A stretch of DNA of 64,000 nucleotides from Litsea cubeba. Its lineage: Eukaryota > Streptophyta > Magnoliopsida > Laurales > Lauraceae. The notes beneath the pieces were generated by a model that saw only the letters and a list, made by a program, of their open reading frames with translations, searched no databases and was not told the DNA's origin. The stretch lies in NCBI GenBank assembly GCA_012931725.1, contig CM022946.1, positions 139,452,603 to 139,516,602 on the forward strand, read 5' to 3'. The position numbers and the translations under genes were made by a program. Of this stretch, positions 1 through 10,786 are shown in pieces (position 1 is the first letter of the stretch; each line of letters opens with the position of its first letter).

Positions 1-370
1 TATCTGGGACATGCTATTTACAGCTTTACAAATATGACACTTGGATAGAAAATTAAGTTTCTACTATCCAATTCAAAGATTATGAAGTTGATCTTATATG
101 ACACTTGCATAGAAAATTAACTTCGTGGCCATTGGATTTTTGTTACAATTATAAGTTTACATGATCTGAACCATTAAACTATGATCTGAACCAAATGGTT
201 GCATCATTTGATCATCCTTATATTTTGCTTACCCTGTTACCGATGATTTGCATCACAAAAAGTTTCAACAGGGGCGGAACTGCCAGGACCGAGGACCCCC
301 TTTAGTTTTTAAAGCCCCTTTATTTAGATCCTAATGGCATCCCATTTTGTGGCCATCCATCAATAAAAGG

Positions 371-371
<1 letters not shown>
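1..371. other. intergenic, no gene seen
   Basis: AT-rich sequence with no convincing open frame. It contains a short duplication of a motif around 'aaaattaa' and 'atgatctgaacca'. I see no gene here. Confidence 0.5.
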
Positions 372-406
<35 letters not shown>

Positions 407-416
407 ATGAATTGGA
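372..416. repeat. poly-C homopolymer of 45 bases
   Basis: An uninterrupted run of 45 C. It could be a true i-motif/G4-forming tract or partly an assembly artefact, since homopolymers of this length are hard to sequence. Confidence 0.9.
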
Positions 417-794
417 AAACATAATAACCATATGAATCTTCAATTCCAAAAATAGCGGTCCAGATTCTTAATTAATTTGTGAAAAAAAAAAAAACAGAGT
501 GAAGGAAAGGATCAATTGCTACACAATCAAATAACAAGAATCCATCCAACCTTACAAAGCCGTTCTTCACTTCTTCTTCAAGCTGAGTCGCTGTCGCTGG
601 GAGCCTGGGGGTCACAGGCAGAGAATGGCTAGAGTCTGGAGAGGTTTTGGAAAAGGCCAAAAGGGGTTGGGGAGATGGGAATAGGGATGGGGCTGGAAAG
701 GTGGTTTTGATAAAGGGTCAGGGCTGGAAAAGTTTTGGAAAAGGGGCTGGGGTCCTTAGGAAATGGGAAAAGGGAAAGGGACATTGTAAAGGAG

Positions 795-865
795 TGGGGG
801 GGTGGGGGTGGGGGTGGGGGTGGAACAGGGGTAGGATGGACAAAACCTTCGGGGGTGGGGGTGGG
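795..865 (+). repeat. G-rich tract, G-quadruplex candidate
   Basis: Several runs of four to seven G separated by single T appear here on the + strand (around 797-823 and 850-867). This pattern is expected to form very stable G-quadruplexes. Open frames across it are Gly/Trp or Pro repeats and are not genes. Confidence 0.7.
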
Positions 866-933
866 GTTTTGCATTTTGATGATTTTTAAGGCTTTTCCTG
901 GCACCTCCAGGCCCTAATGTGGTTCCGCCTCTG

Positions 934-1930
934 CCTCGATCCCCCCTTCTTTCTAATACAATTTTATCTTTTAGCAAGAAAATAAATAAAATAGAGGCAC
1001 AAATCCCAATAGAAATAATTGGAGACAGTTATAAGGAAATAATTTCAAATGGTGAATCTAAATGCTTGAATTTGATACCCATGGTAAATGTGCCACAATC
1101 CTTTTGAAAACTCAAATATTTTTTTCAGATTTTAAGCTAGTAATTATCACATAATTTGAAATGAAGTTTAGACTTCCCAAAGCACAACTACACGAGAACA
1201 TGCAATACATCCTACAACAAAACTAACAAATTAAAATATCCTAAAACTCAAGCAAGTAACAAACCTTCCAAAGGAAATGTGAAAATCAATAGATCATAAC
1301 GAGGATACTTCTCTCTATATATATTGTTTTTTTTTCTTTTATTCTTAAAAACGACGAATACTTCACGATGACATTTAATAGGAAGACTTTTGCAAAAGAT
1401 CAATGAACACAACTATACAGAAAAAAAGAAAATTATTGCAAGAAATCAACATACCTCATCAAAAGAAGTAAATTTCAAAATAAATCCATTTACAACCACG
1501 ATCTTTAGCCAAACACACACCATCACATTTGCACAATTCCCAAACCCTTAAACTCCATCCACATACATAGAAAAAGAAAAATCTAGTACCCAAACTCAGA
1601 AGGAAACAATTACCATACAAAAACATTCAAAGTTGAACAATGTTTGCCGGATCACCATAACAACAAACATCACCATTTGAGGGAGCCGCCTCGCTAGAGG
1701 AGGATTGATCTCTACTGTTGGAAAATTTCTTAGAGGGGGTATTTGGGCTATTAGATCATTGGTCATGGTTGTCCTTGTTTCTAATGACGGACTTATCAAA
1801 GTTACAGCACAAGATCTCTTGGTAGAAGTTGATAAGTGATGGGAGGAGTTAAAAAGTATTGGGAGGGAGTTATTGGAGAAGTTACAGACCCTAATAATAA
1901 AAATTCAATAGTGATTTGGTAGGTGGAGTT
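934..1930. other. intergenic, no gene seen
   Basis: AT-rich sequence without a supportable open frame, RNA gene or repeat that I recognise. It ends at the LTR starting at 1931. Confidence 0.5.
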
Positions 1931-2504
1931 TGATGATGCCTAAATTAGTTTCGGACACCACCGGTCAAGTAATAAATGATGAATGCAGTAATTAAAGGAG
2001 AGAGAGAGATTATAGTGGATTGGTCAGTGTGACCTACGTCCACTTCAGAAGGGCAGAGGTCGCCAGATGTTTTATATCTCGAGTGTGTAGAGATTACAAG
2101 GTGGGAGAATAAAAGAAAGTGTGTAGAAGGAAAAATATTCCTTGCCTCTCAAGTGCTGGTGGGGCTCTTCTATTTATAGTCTTCCCCTAACAGATGGGGA
2201 TGACTTTACAGCAACGCTCTCCTTTGATGGAGTCTTCGAACTAACCCTTGATGGATGGGGCAGGTGTGATATCCTCCGCAGGACTTGGTAAGCGGGTTAA
2301 CAACTATGAAATGACGTGGGTTGCCTTGATGTGGTCAGGCATCTTCGTAGGTTTGAGTCCGGATCTCAACTGACTCGGATCTTCACAGTTTTAGGCCCTG
2401 GCTCATTAGTGACTGAGTCACTTGGACCTGGCTCATCATTAAAGACCGGGTCACTTGGGCCTGACTCATCATTTAAGACCGAGTCACTTGGACCTGACTC
2501 ATCA
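1931..2504 (-). repeat. LTR of old minus-strand Tat-type element
   Basis: The segment starts TGATGATGCC and ends GACTCATCA, giving TG...CA ends on either strand. On the minus strand it carries a TATA box (complement of 'ttctatttatag' near 2170-2181). It is followed at 2505 by the complement of a polypurine tract. Inside are three or four copies of a ~38-bp unit containing 'gagtcacttggacctg' (2400-2500). I read it as the 3' LTR of a minus-strand gypsy element whose antisense gene starts at 2758. No matching second LTR is in the window. Confidence 0.6.
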
Positions 2505-2521
2505 TTTGCCCCTCAATGCCC
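2505..2521 (-). other. polypurine tract of old element
   Basis: Read on the minus strand this is a purine tract with a GAGGGGC core, directly upstream of the LTR start. That is the position of a plus-strand primer for an LTR retrotransposon. Confidence 0.5.
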
Positions 2522-2674
2522 CGCGCCCAAAACAGCTTTGAAAGGGGGGCATTTTGAATATCTAGATCTCTCCTCCCTTCAAATAATTTCTAGTAGTCTT
2601 TCCTTTTTCTACGCAGATTTATTTTTGTTTTGAAGAGTCCTGTAGATTAGGGCTCTTATCTTCAAACCCTAGGC

Positions 2675-2681
2675 TATAAAA
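2675..2681 (+). promoter_or_regulatory. TATA box of antisense accessory gene
   Basis: TATAAAA inside 'ggctataaaacccc', about 80 bp upstream of the ATG at 2758. It lies on the strand opposite to the retroelement. Other copies of this gene class in the window have similar boxes (21742-21735 minus, 62234-62240 plus). Confidence 0.5.
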
Positions 2682-2879
2682 CCCCTAGGCATTCTAAAGA
2701 GAAGGAAAAAGTTAGAGTTTTCAAAAAAGTGGAAAAGGGTCATCCTAGAAAAAGAAGATGAATCTACAACTTGCAAGAAAAAATGCCCCAGGTGTTGTCA
2801 GAGACCAGGCTTCCGGTGTGAACCGTGCAGTGGAAAAGATCCCATTGGGCGCCAGCATGGGAGAAGAGAAAACAACCGA

Positions 2880-3440
2880 AGAAGGGACAACGGCGGGACG
2901 CCCGGCGGCCAGCGCCACCCAGGCGGCGGGCGTGGGCGCGGCAGTGGCGACGTCGGGCGCCGGGGGCAGCTGCCGCCCAGGTTGACGCCGCTGCGGCAAG
3001 TGGGGACGCCGGGCGCAGGGACAGCGACTGCCGAACCTGGCGCCGCTGCGGCAGTGGGGACGCCGGGCGCAAGGACAACAGCTGCCCGGGCTGGCGCTGC
3101 TGCGGCATTGGGGAGAACGACGACGCCGGGGCGCTGAGGCGCGATGCCTGACAGCGGGCGCCGCCCGGGTTGGCGCGGAGGCCGCGGCGCCAGGTGCGGG
3201 GACAGCAGCACGCCCGGCTACAGGTGCCGCCCAAGTTACGACGAGCGTTTGTGGGCTGCTGCAGCGGGCGCAGTGGGGACAGGCGCCGCCCAGGGGGCGG
3301 GACGCACGGCTATGGGCGCCGCCCGGGCTGCATCGGGCGCAGGTGCAGGCGCTGGGATGGTGGCACGCCCGATTGCAGGCGTTGCCCAGGCTGCGGCAGG
3401 CGCGGTTGCGGGGACGGCGGCGCGTGTTGGCGTGGCCGGC
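2880..3440 (+). repeat. GC-rich degenerate minisatellite
   Basis: GC-rich units of roughly 60-70 bp recur, with the core 'ggggacgccgggcgca' and 'gctgcggca'. They encode Ala/Gly-rich stretches in changing frames. The base composition contrasts sharply with the AT-rich surroundings. Long open frames on both strands here are composition effects. Confidence 0.6.
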
Positions 3441-4968
3441 GGCTCCGTTGCACATAAAGGAAATTGGAGACAGTCCTCCTACCAATGTGTTAGGGAAGTT
3501 GCGCTCTCGCCGTAAAAAGTATAGAGGAAAAGTTGTTGTTGACGATGACGGATCCAAGGTGAGCACTCTTTTTAGTGTGTTCAACACTGATGGTGATATT
3601 TTGAAGATTGCAGCTTATTATCATATTCCTCCGATCGTGTTGTGTCGCCGGGCCGAGACGGATGAGCCTCCTTGCGATGACTCCTCTGGTGACATTGTCA
3701 TCTATGAGGAGATGCTCAAAGCTGGGCTGAGGTTTCCCATGTCCTCTTCCATTTGCCGCATTCTCCATTATTTTTCATTGACCACGGGGCGGTTAGCACC
3801 CAATGGCTGGAGGGTTATGCTGGGCTTTCTTGTACAATGGAGGAAAGTACATCGTGAGGACGCTTCTCCTATGGAGTTTCATGCTGCCTATAATTTGGTT
3901 GAGTCTCCGACCCCTAACAGGGGATGGTACTATTTTACCCTCAGGGGTGGCAAGCTGCTCACGGGATTGCATTCCAATTGCCACAGTTGGAAATCCCGTT
4001 TTTTCTTCATTGGTGGAGTGTGGGTCTCTGAGGTAGATCGACCTTTGGTGCCCACACGATGGGCTGATGCCAAAAAAACTCGGTACGTCCTTTGATTGCT
4101 CCTTCTTTTACAATTTTTTTTATGCATGTACATGCTCATTGTCTTCTTGCAGATCCTCCAGTGATTTCCGCAGATCAGGAGCGGAAGCTACAGGCCATGA
4201 GAGTTCACCCTGACAAGGATTTGGGAGCTCTCCTTCCCAAAGAGAGTGGAAGGACTAGTGAACCCTCTCCTGACCCTTCTTCTTTTGGTAGGGCTGGCGG
4301 ACCCCATCCGGAATCTTCTGCCAAAAGTATGCACTTCTGCTTTAGCAATAGTTTTTTATTTACCTGATATTCTGTATCTTAGTAACACCATTGTTTCTGC
4401 AGTAATAGAGAGACAAGTGATTTTGGCTCGCCTCTCTGTTAGGAGTACCCCTCCCTCCAAGGCGGCGAGGATAGATAACGCCTCTCCAGGGACCTTTCTA
4501 CCCGCGACTTTGGAGGTGAGCTCTCCTCTATCCATCCCTGCTACGGGGCCTCGGGCGTGTCCCTATCGGGCGGCCTCTCCCGTGGTGCCTTCCCAGCCAG
4601 CGACCTTCGTTGCCAAGACTGTTACTCCAGAGTCTTCCTCTCGGGCCACACCTTCTACCCCTCGTTTGTGACCTCCACAGTCGGGGACTTCTACAGGGGC
4701 ACCGAATTGGGTTGGCCCCATGCTGGGCAAACCGCTCGTGATACGGAAAAAGCTCGGGAGATTTGTGTTTCCGCCCGAGGTTACGCAGATTAATGCTTTT
4801 GGCACCGAGGGGGTTATAAACAAGTTTTTGGAAGGTCTGGTTCATGTAAAGGTTTATTGCTCCTCTTTCTCCAGATTTTTTTTATATATATGTACTATCT
4901 CATTTCATTTGTTCTTCTTTTTCAGGCCTCTACTGCATCCGTCTGTTTGTTGTCAAGGGCCCGATCTC

Positions 4969-4973
4969 ATAGT
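4969..4973. other. target site duplication, left (ATAGT)
   Basis: ATAGT directly before the 5' LTR at 4974, repeated at 25377-25381 directly after the 3' LTR. This fixes the ends of the 20.4-kb insertion. Confidence 0.95.
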
Positions 4974-6712
4974 TGTTGACACCAAAAATGTCACTTTGCC
5001 TCTTCAAAATCCAAAGAGCTACATGAAGTCGCAACCTGCCATAAATAGGCAAAGCTACTTCCAAAACATCAAATCTTGTCAGAATCAAACAAAAACTGCA
5101 AGATCCTTCAAGATAGCCAACAGAGGAGTACATAAGAAGTTTCAGGCCATTTCAAAATCATTTGGCCTAACTTCGCTTCTCCGGCAACTGAAAAGGAGCT
5201 CCCGGCGACGAAAGTATCGAAGACACTAAATCTTCGATCAGAGCCGATGGATGGTCTCAAAATACATCTAAAAGGCTCCACGTCAAGTTCCGAGTCACAA
5301 CGTTTGACCCTACATCAACCCTCGAACAGCTAAATCAAGCTTCTCGGTGGCGAAAACCACCGAGGCCATCACTCACCAGATAGAGCACACGGACGGCTTC
5401 AAAATGCTTACAAAGGGCTACACGTCAAATTTCAGGTCATTTTGACAACATTTGACCATACTTTGACGCTCGGAAGCCAAATCAGGCCTCTCGGTGGCGA
5501 AGCTCCCCGGGACCATGGTTTCCAGGACAAAACCTATAGATCATCTTAGAATGACTCCAATAGGTTCCTGTCAAATTTCAAGTCAATCGGACATCGGTTG
5601 ACCGCACATCACACCGCGACATCTTCATCGCGACAAAAGCAAGTCTACTGGTGATAGGACCCCAAACGGCTTCAAAACTCAAACAAAAGCCTATGGTTGG
5701 TCTTATTTATTGCTCAGGAGCCTTCACCTCAAATTTCAGGTCATTCCGAGATCGTTTGACCCAGTTTCAGCTTCTGACGGAAAATCGGCAGCTCTGCACA
5801 ACAAAGTCTTCGGCTTTCTCAAAAAATTGGAAACCTTGCAAAATAAAATGGAAGGATTCTCATCAAGTCTTCTACAGGGAAATCAGGCCAATAAATGATA
5901 AAAAATGTCAAGGAAAAATACAGAAGAAAAAAGAATAAAAAAACAGCAAAAACGGACACAAAACGGGACAAAAGGGGGGAAACCCCTCCAGGGTCGCAGG
6001 CCCCTGTGACCCTGGGCCAGGGTCGCCGGCGACCATGGGGCCCGGGAACGCCCGGTGGGCCCCGGAAACCCCGTTTTTCGCCGTTTTTTCGCGATTCGAA
6101 GCGTCCGGCCTCTGGTATTTTCCAAAATTCATACTTTTGATACACCAAATCCTCTGACATCTGTCAAAAACATGGGTTAATCATCAAGAGTATCAAAAAC
6201 AATATTGATCGCCACCCGGTCAACCAAAAAAAGTGTGCTTTCTACCCGACCGATCGAGAAATCGACAGGACAGATGGTACCGACCCGCTGTTGGCAACCA
6301 ACACCTGAAGTTACATGGTCATCCGATGTCGATCTACATGAAGATCCATCGATGATCATCGCCAGAAGAATCCCAAAAGACGCGGCACGGCCCGCGACTC
6401 TTCAACTGCTCGGTGACCACTTAATGCGATTAATTGACTAGCTTTATTACAGTCATTAATCCATTTCTTTGGACGGACCAATCAGAAGCAAGCATCCGGG
6501 AGTTACAAGTCAAGAGATTCATGGCATTTAACCCATGAAACTCCTCCCATCATGGCGATTAAAGGCGATTAAATGCACTTAATCTCCTCCGGCCAATCAG
6601 AAGCCAAGAAAAAGGAGTTCAAAATAAAGGAATTAATCCTGTAACTCCTCCCATTATGCGGCTTAATGACAATAAGAACCCATAAACCCTCCTAAATGGC
6701 TACCTAAAAGCC

Positions 6713-6720
6713 TATAAATA
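6713..6720 (+). promoter_or_regulatory. LTR TATA box
   Basis: 'tataaata' within 'gcctataaataggagagc'. The same box is kept in the 3' LTR (~24536) and in the copy at ~33660. Transcription of the element would start roughly 30 bp downstream. Confidence 0.6.
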
Positions 6721-7242
6721 GGAGAGCTCTCCAAGAAGAAAGGAGAGACAGACAGAAAATCACAAACACACAACAGACTGCAGAAAATCCGGAAACTCAG
6801 ACAGAAAAAGGCATCAGAAGTCTAAGAGAGAAAAACCTGCGGAAATCCTACACCGACCACCGCTACAAGGTGACAAAAGTCCCTTGGGGGGTACCCCCCC
6901 CCAAGGTCCTTGCTTTCTCCTTCTGCCTCCAAATGGCTTAGACATGGCTTTTCAGCCCGTCTACTCGGCTTTTTATTGGACATAGGACCTCCTTTTGGTC
7001 TTTGTCCTCAAAAAACCTTAGGGTATAGCCAAGCCTAGCGAATCAATAGCATCTTCTGTTCTTATCTGCATGGATGATGGCGAAGTCCACATATGGCTTG
7101 CGACCGTCAATCTGAACGGGTCCCCCACAATCTCCTGAGAAGTTAGATCCTCCTTTTCTTGCTTTTCATTGTAGTTTGTATTTTTTTTAAAGAGACAAAA
7201 ATTACAACTCTTGTCTTTCATTATTGATAAGGATTGTAAATC

Positions 7243-7325
7243 GGCTATAAACGCCAAAATCGGCTATAAACGCCAAAAAATCGGCTATAAACGCCAAAAT
7301 CGGCTATAAATGCCAAAAAACCGCC
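7243..7325 (+). repeat. GGCTATAAACGCC tandem units in LTR
   Basis: Four copies of 'cggctataaacgccaaaa' (period ~18-20 bp) in the 5' LTR. The 3' LTR has only two (25066-25100), and the copy at 34165-34245 has four. The motif is an imperfect palindrome (GGC-TATAAAC-GCC) and is also found between pol and the antisense gene (16480-16690). Confidence 0.85.
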
Positions 7326-7594
7326 TTTCACGGCAAATCAAGAAAATGTCTCTTTTCTTAAATATATGTGCAATGGAAAACTTGAAAGAAGTTGATTTCC
7401 TTTTTACTTGCGAAGGTTGATCTCCGGATCACCACTTGCAATTTCAAGTAAAATTAGAAAATCTGGCACACCCACACAAAAAGAAATGATGATGCACGCC
7501 CTTGCCCCCCGGTTACGAAAGGGTCGGACCCAAACGGACTCCCACGTCCGCCGACCTCGGTAGGAACAGGCGCCAGGGGCGCGGTCCATCAAGC

Positions 7595-7612
7595 TGGCAC
7601 ACCCGGTGGGAC
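7595..7612 (+). other. putative primer binding site
   Basis: TGGCACACCCGGTGGGAC, three bases after the LTR end. It starts with TGG, as a site complementary to a tRNA CCA end should. I cannot assign the tRNA with certainty. The same site follows the LTR ends at 27218 and, reversed, at 30587. Confidence 0.65.
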
Positions 7613-7828
7613 CCGTTCATTTGAGAACACGATGCTGGAAATAGAATATTTGCATATCATATCTTTTGCTCTATGCTTATATTTCTTTTCTCGATTCCTT
7701 GGCTACTTTCCAATTGGTGGCAATGTTGGATTCCGCATCTAAAAAATGAGATGAGATTTTTTGAAAATTTCTAGTTCTTTGAATTTATTTCCACTTTTTC
7801 TCTTTTCAAAAAAAAAAAAACAAAAATT

Positions 7829-8600
7829 AGATTTCTCAGTTTGGATTCAAAATTGAGAAATCTTGATCCTTTCCTATCGTTCATCGTGCTTGCAAAAATG
7901 TTGAGCCTGTTCGACTAAGGTTTTGGGCCATCGTTTCTCTTCGATGAGTTCATTAAAGATCTAAAATAAAAAAAATAAAAAATTAGATTTCTCAGTTTCG
8001 ATTCAAAATGGAGAAACCTTGATCCTTTCCTATCGTTCATCGTGCTTGCAGAAATGTTGAGCCTGTTCGACTGAGGTTTTGGGCCATCGTTTCTCTTCGA
8101 TGAGTTCATTAAAGATCTAAAATAAAAAAAATAAAAAATCAGATTTTTCTCAGTTTGGATTCAAAATTGAGAAACCTTGATCCATTCCTATCGTTCATCG
8201 TGCTTGCAGAAATGTTGAGCCTGTTCGACTAAGGTTTTGGGTCATCGTTTCTCTTCGATGAGTTCATTAAAGATCTAAAAAATAAAAAATCTAAAAAAAA
8301 ACAAAAAATTAGATTTCTCAGTTTGGATTCAAAATTGAGAAACCTTGATCCTTTCTTATCGTTCATCGTGCTTGCAGAAATGTTGAGCCTGTTCGACTAA
8401 GGTTTTGGGCCATCGTTTCTCTTCGATGAGTTCATTAAAGATCTAAAAAAAAAATCAAATTTTTCTCAGTTTGGATTCAAAATTGAGAAACCTTGATCCG
8501 TTCCTATCGTTCATCGCGCTTGCAGAAATGTTGAGCCTGTTCGACTAAGGTTTTGGGCCATCGTTTCTCTTCGATGAGTTCATTAAAAATCAAAAAATAA
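7829..8600 (+). repeat. leader tandem repeat, ~155 bp x 5
   Basis: Five copies of a unit containing 'ttgagcctgttcgact', at 7901, 8057, 8215, 8383 and 8531 (spacing 148-168 bp). A-rich linkers of varying length separate them. They lie in the untranslated leader between PBS and ORF1. Confidence 0.9.
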
Positions 8601-9676
8601 AAATATATATAAAACAAAAAAAACAAAAAAAGACATAGACCACTAAGGTTAAACCAACTACGTTCTTTGATCATGGTTGATTCAAGAAAAGCCTTGTCCA
8701 GAGTGTGGAGACAGCTTGACTGTTCTAGGCAAGGGTCCTCCAAACGGGTTCATTAAGTAATCCTACCCTTACTTGGGGGCAATTCTATCAATCGAGATTT
8801 CATAAGACCGGGTTAGGAGGCCTATGTGTACTCTCTCGTCTTTTAAATAATTTTTTCAAAAATAAAGTTTTTAAAAATAAAAATTTTAAAATAAAAAATA
8901 AAAAATAAAAAAAAATTTCAAAAAAAAAAAGCTTAAAAAAGAAAATAAAAAAAATAAAAAAAGATTTTTTTTTTTAAAAATCTTCAAAAAAAAAACTTCC
9001 GTCATTTTGGGTTTAGATTGGAGAAATCTTGGTCTTCTCCTTTCTGAGCACTGGCGCTCACGGAAATCGCTGAGCCCGTGTTCAGATTGGAGTGCCTTTT
9101 GCTCTCTTTGATGAACCCGATATTGGCCTTTCAAAAAAAAAAAAACTCGTCATTTTTGGATTCAGATCCGAGAAATTATGGTTCATTTCTTTCTGAGCAC
9201 TGGCACTCGCGGAAATCGCTGAGCCCGTGTTCAGATCGGAATACCATCTGCTCTCTTTGATGAATCCAATCTTGACCTTTCAAAACAGAGAATCTCATCT
9301 AATGGATGCGGTCTCAAAACATTTGTGTCTAGCAGTACTAGTACGCCCTTTCAGGGTCTATTGTATTGCGACCGGCACATTTGTAACTCCAACTTTATAT
9401 TCTTCTAACCTCGAGCAAGCTCCGCTTCTCGATAAGTCGAATTTAAGTTCACAATTGCTTCTAGCAGTCACTGGAACGCTCATTCTGGGCTTACCATACC
9501 TGTGATCAGAATAATTGTACCCTCTACGGTATTTTGCTTTCTTCATATTGCTTGGGTCATCTTCCTCGAGCAATTTGAAAAAACAAAACCATAGAACTTC
9601 CCATTTATGATCATTATATTCTTGTGATTACTAATGGATGTAGTCTTGTTTCAGAAATTTTCGAAAAAAACTAACA
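8601..9676 (+). other. leader with second tandem repeat, no gene
   Basis: Untranslated leader of the giant element. At 9000-9285 two ~165-bp copies of another unit ('tgagcactggc', 'cgctgagcccgtgttcag') occur. They are related in layout to the five-copy repeat upstream. 8880-9000 is an A-rich simple sequence. I see no supportable gene. Confidence 0.7.
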
Positions 9677-10783
9677 ATGGCAGCATCGCTTACCATTACT
9701 TTCGATGAGAACAAGCACCAAGTCATGCTTCAACAGAAGCAAACTACGCGCACCTACAAGCGCCCCATCAGCTGCCGAAGCATCAACTCCCTCGGCAACT
9801 CTCTGAACTCTGGGTCGACCTCGACTCCCTGGACTATCGCCTTTGGGACGCTGGGACCATTCCCACTTCCCGAGGAACAAACTGCTCCCTCCAAGAAGCA
9901 GAAACTCGCCTCTCAACGTGTCACTACCGTGACACCAAAGGCAAGCACCAGAAGGCCCGAAGCCCGTGGCAGCCCCACGAAGCCTCGACCAGCAAACGAC
10001 CAGGTCTATCCCAAGACTTGGTCCCCGAGACCTTCACCAAAACAGAGAAGGTCCCAAACAGCTACCAAGCCAGCATTCATGGCCCCACTCAAGGAGAACC
10101 AGTTCTACCCTCTTGCTTACATGAAAGAGGAGAGACCCATCTCCAGCCTGACTCCCAAGTCAAACCAGCATGAGCCGGTTTGTTCCTACAAGCACAAGAT
10201 CAAGTCATGCATCACAAGGCCTCTGCAAGCCCCTGCTAAGGCCTACAAACCTGCAGTTCGACCCTTCATCTCTACAGGGGCCGAACTCCAAAAATTCAAA
10301 GCTTCGCTGCAACAGGCGAAGGACAGGGTTCGCATCCTGTCCTTGCCCAGCTACAAAGAAAACAGGCTCGGCTGCTGCGCCCGGGGGAGCACATCCTTCA
10401 TCGTCAAAGCCCAGCCAGAGCTGACCGAAGCTCAAATTGCTCGTCGTATACGCCGCCGCGCGTCATATCGGCAAAAGAGACTAGAGAAGCAAAGGACCCA
10501 GCCTCCTACACTTCAAGTCTCTCCCAAATGGGTCGAAAAAGAAAGACCCAACCAAGTTGCTGCTGTCCATATGGTTGGAAAAACCAGAAGACGCCAAAAG
10601 TCAGCATCCAAAATCCATGTCCGACGTCCAATGACCCGCAGCGTCTCCAGGATAAGAAGACATTCAAAAGAATCCCCTGCTCCTTCAAGCAAAGGACGGC
10701 AGAGTGATCCTTCCTCAAGCTCTTCTTCAAAAAGAATGAGCCCCAGCTCAGTCACCAGGACGGTTTCTTCGTTCGAATCATGA
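9677..10783 (+). CDS. ORF1, basic protein upstream of gag
   Basis: An intact 368-residue frame that starts just after the leader and ends 4 bases before the gag ATG. The product is strongly basic, with Lys/Arg-rich stretches (for example RRIRRRASYRQKRLEKQR near residues 256-273). It is low in hydrophobics and has a Ser-rich C-terminus. I recognise no domain. Ogre-type elements of the Tat lineage are known to carry an extra ORF1 of unknown function in this position. It is the least damaged sense-strand gene of the element. An RNA-binding role is only a guess from charge. Confidence 0.7.
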   Translation: MAASLTITFDENKHQVMLQQKQTTRTYKRPISCRSINSLGNSLNSGSTSTPWTIAFGTLGPFPLPEEQTAPSKKQKLASQRVTTVTPKASTRRPEARGSPTKPRPANDQVYPKTWSPRPSPKQRRSQTATKPAFMAPLKENQFYPLAYMKEERPISSLTPKSNQHEPVCSYKHKIKSCITRPLQAPAKAYKPAVRPFISTGAELQKFKASLQQAKDRVRILSLPSYKENRLGCCARGSTSFIVKAQPELTEAQIARRIRRRASYRQKRLEKQRTQPPTLQVSPKWVEKERPNQVAAVHMVGKTRRRQKSASKIHVRRPMTRSVSRIRRHSKESPAPSSKGRQSDPSSSSSSKRMSPSSVTRTVSSFES

Positions 10784-10786
10784 AGG

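Larger units (their letters stand above)
269..933. mobile_element. possible hAT-type MITE
   Basis: The left end starts CAGGGGCGGAAC and the reverse complement of the right end starts CAGAGGCGGAAC. This resembles hAT terminal inverted repeats. The interior holds a long C run on the left and a G-rich tract on the right, so it could fold back. I could not find an 8-bp target duplication (agtttcaa on the left, cctcgatc on the right), so the call is weak. Confidence 0.25.
2758..4973 (+). pseudogene. antisense gene, PF04195-type domain, 5' part
   Basis: Accessory gene carried antisense in the old Tat element. The ATG at 2758 is followed by a GC-rich Ala/Gly low-complexity region (2880-3440) with frame breaks. 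A domain recognisable as the 'transposase (putative), gypsy type' family (PF04195) follows at about 3450-4060, with the conserved FPMSSS...LAPNGW...GFLV block. Its biochemical function is unknown despite the name. I infer three GT-AG introns: 4083-4152, 4327-4402 and 4846-4925. Decay is visible: a probable extra A in the A-run at 4071-4077, and an in-frame TGA near 4669. The frame runs directly across the ATAGT target site into 25382, so the giant element at 4974-25376 split this gene. Confidence 0.65.
4974..7591 (+). repeat. 5' LTR (LTR family 1), 2618 bp
   Basis: Starts TGTTGACACC and ends GGTCCATCA. It holds a GC-rich segment (about 5985-6075) with repeats of 'gggtcgc', a TATA box at 6713-6720, and a cluster of 'cggctataaacgcc' units near the 3' end. 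Full or partial copies of this family occur at 22765-25376, 26872-27218, 30587-31939 (reverse) and 31940-34515. Confidence 0.95.

Noticed and set aside
629..904. Pro-rich and Gly/Trp-rich frames on both strands
   Set aside because: Direct translation of a G-rich simple sequence; no start context or domain.
2745..3587. 280-residue minus-strand open frame
   Set aside because: It lies in a GC-rich degenerate minisatellite, has Arg/Pro/Ala/Cys composition, overlaps the antisense gene with a recognisable domain on the + strand, and shows no domain.
7829..8600. Regular ~155-bp repeats considered as a CRISPR-like array
   Set aside because: Units are contiguous tandem repeats with A-rich linkers, not short repeats with unique spacers, and the context is a eukaryotic retroelement leader.
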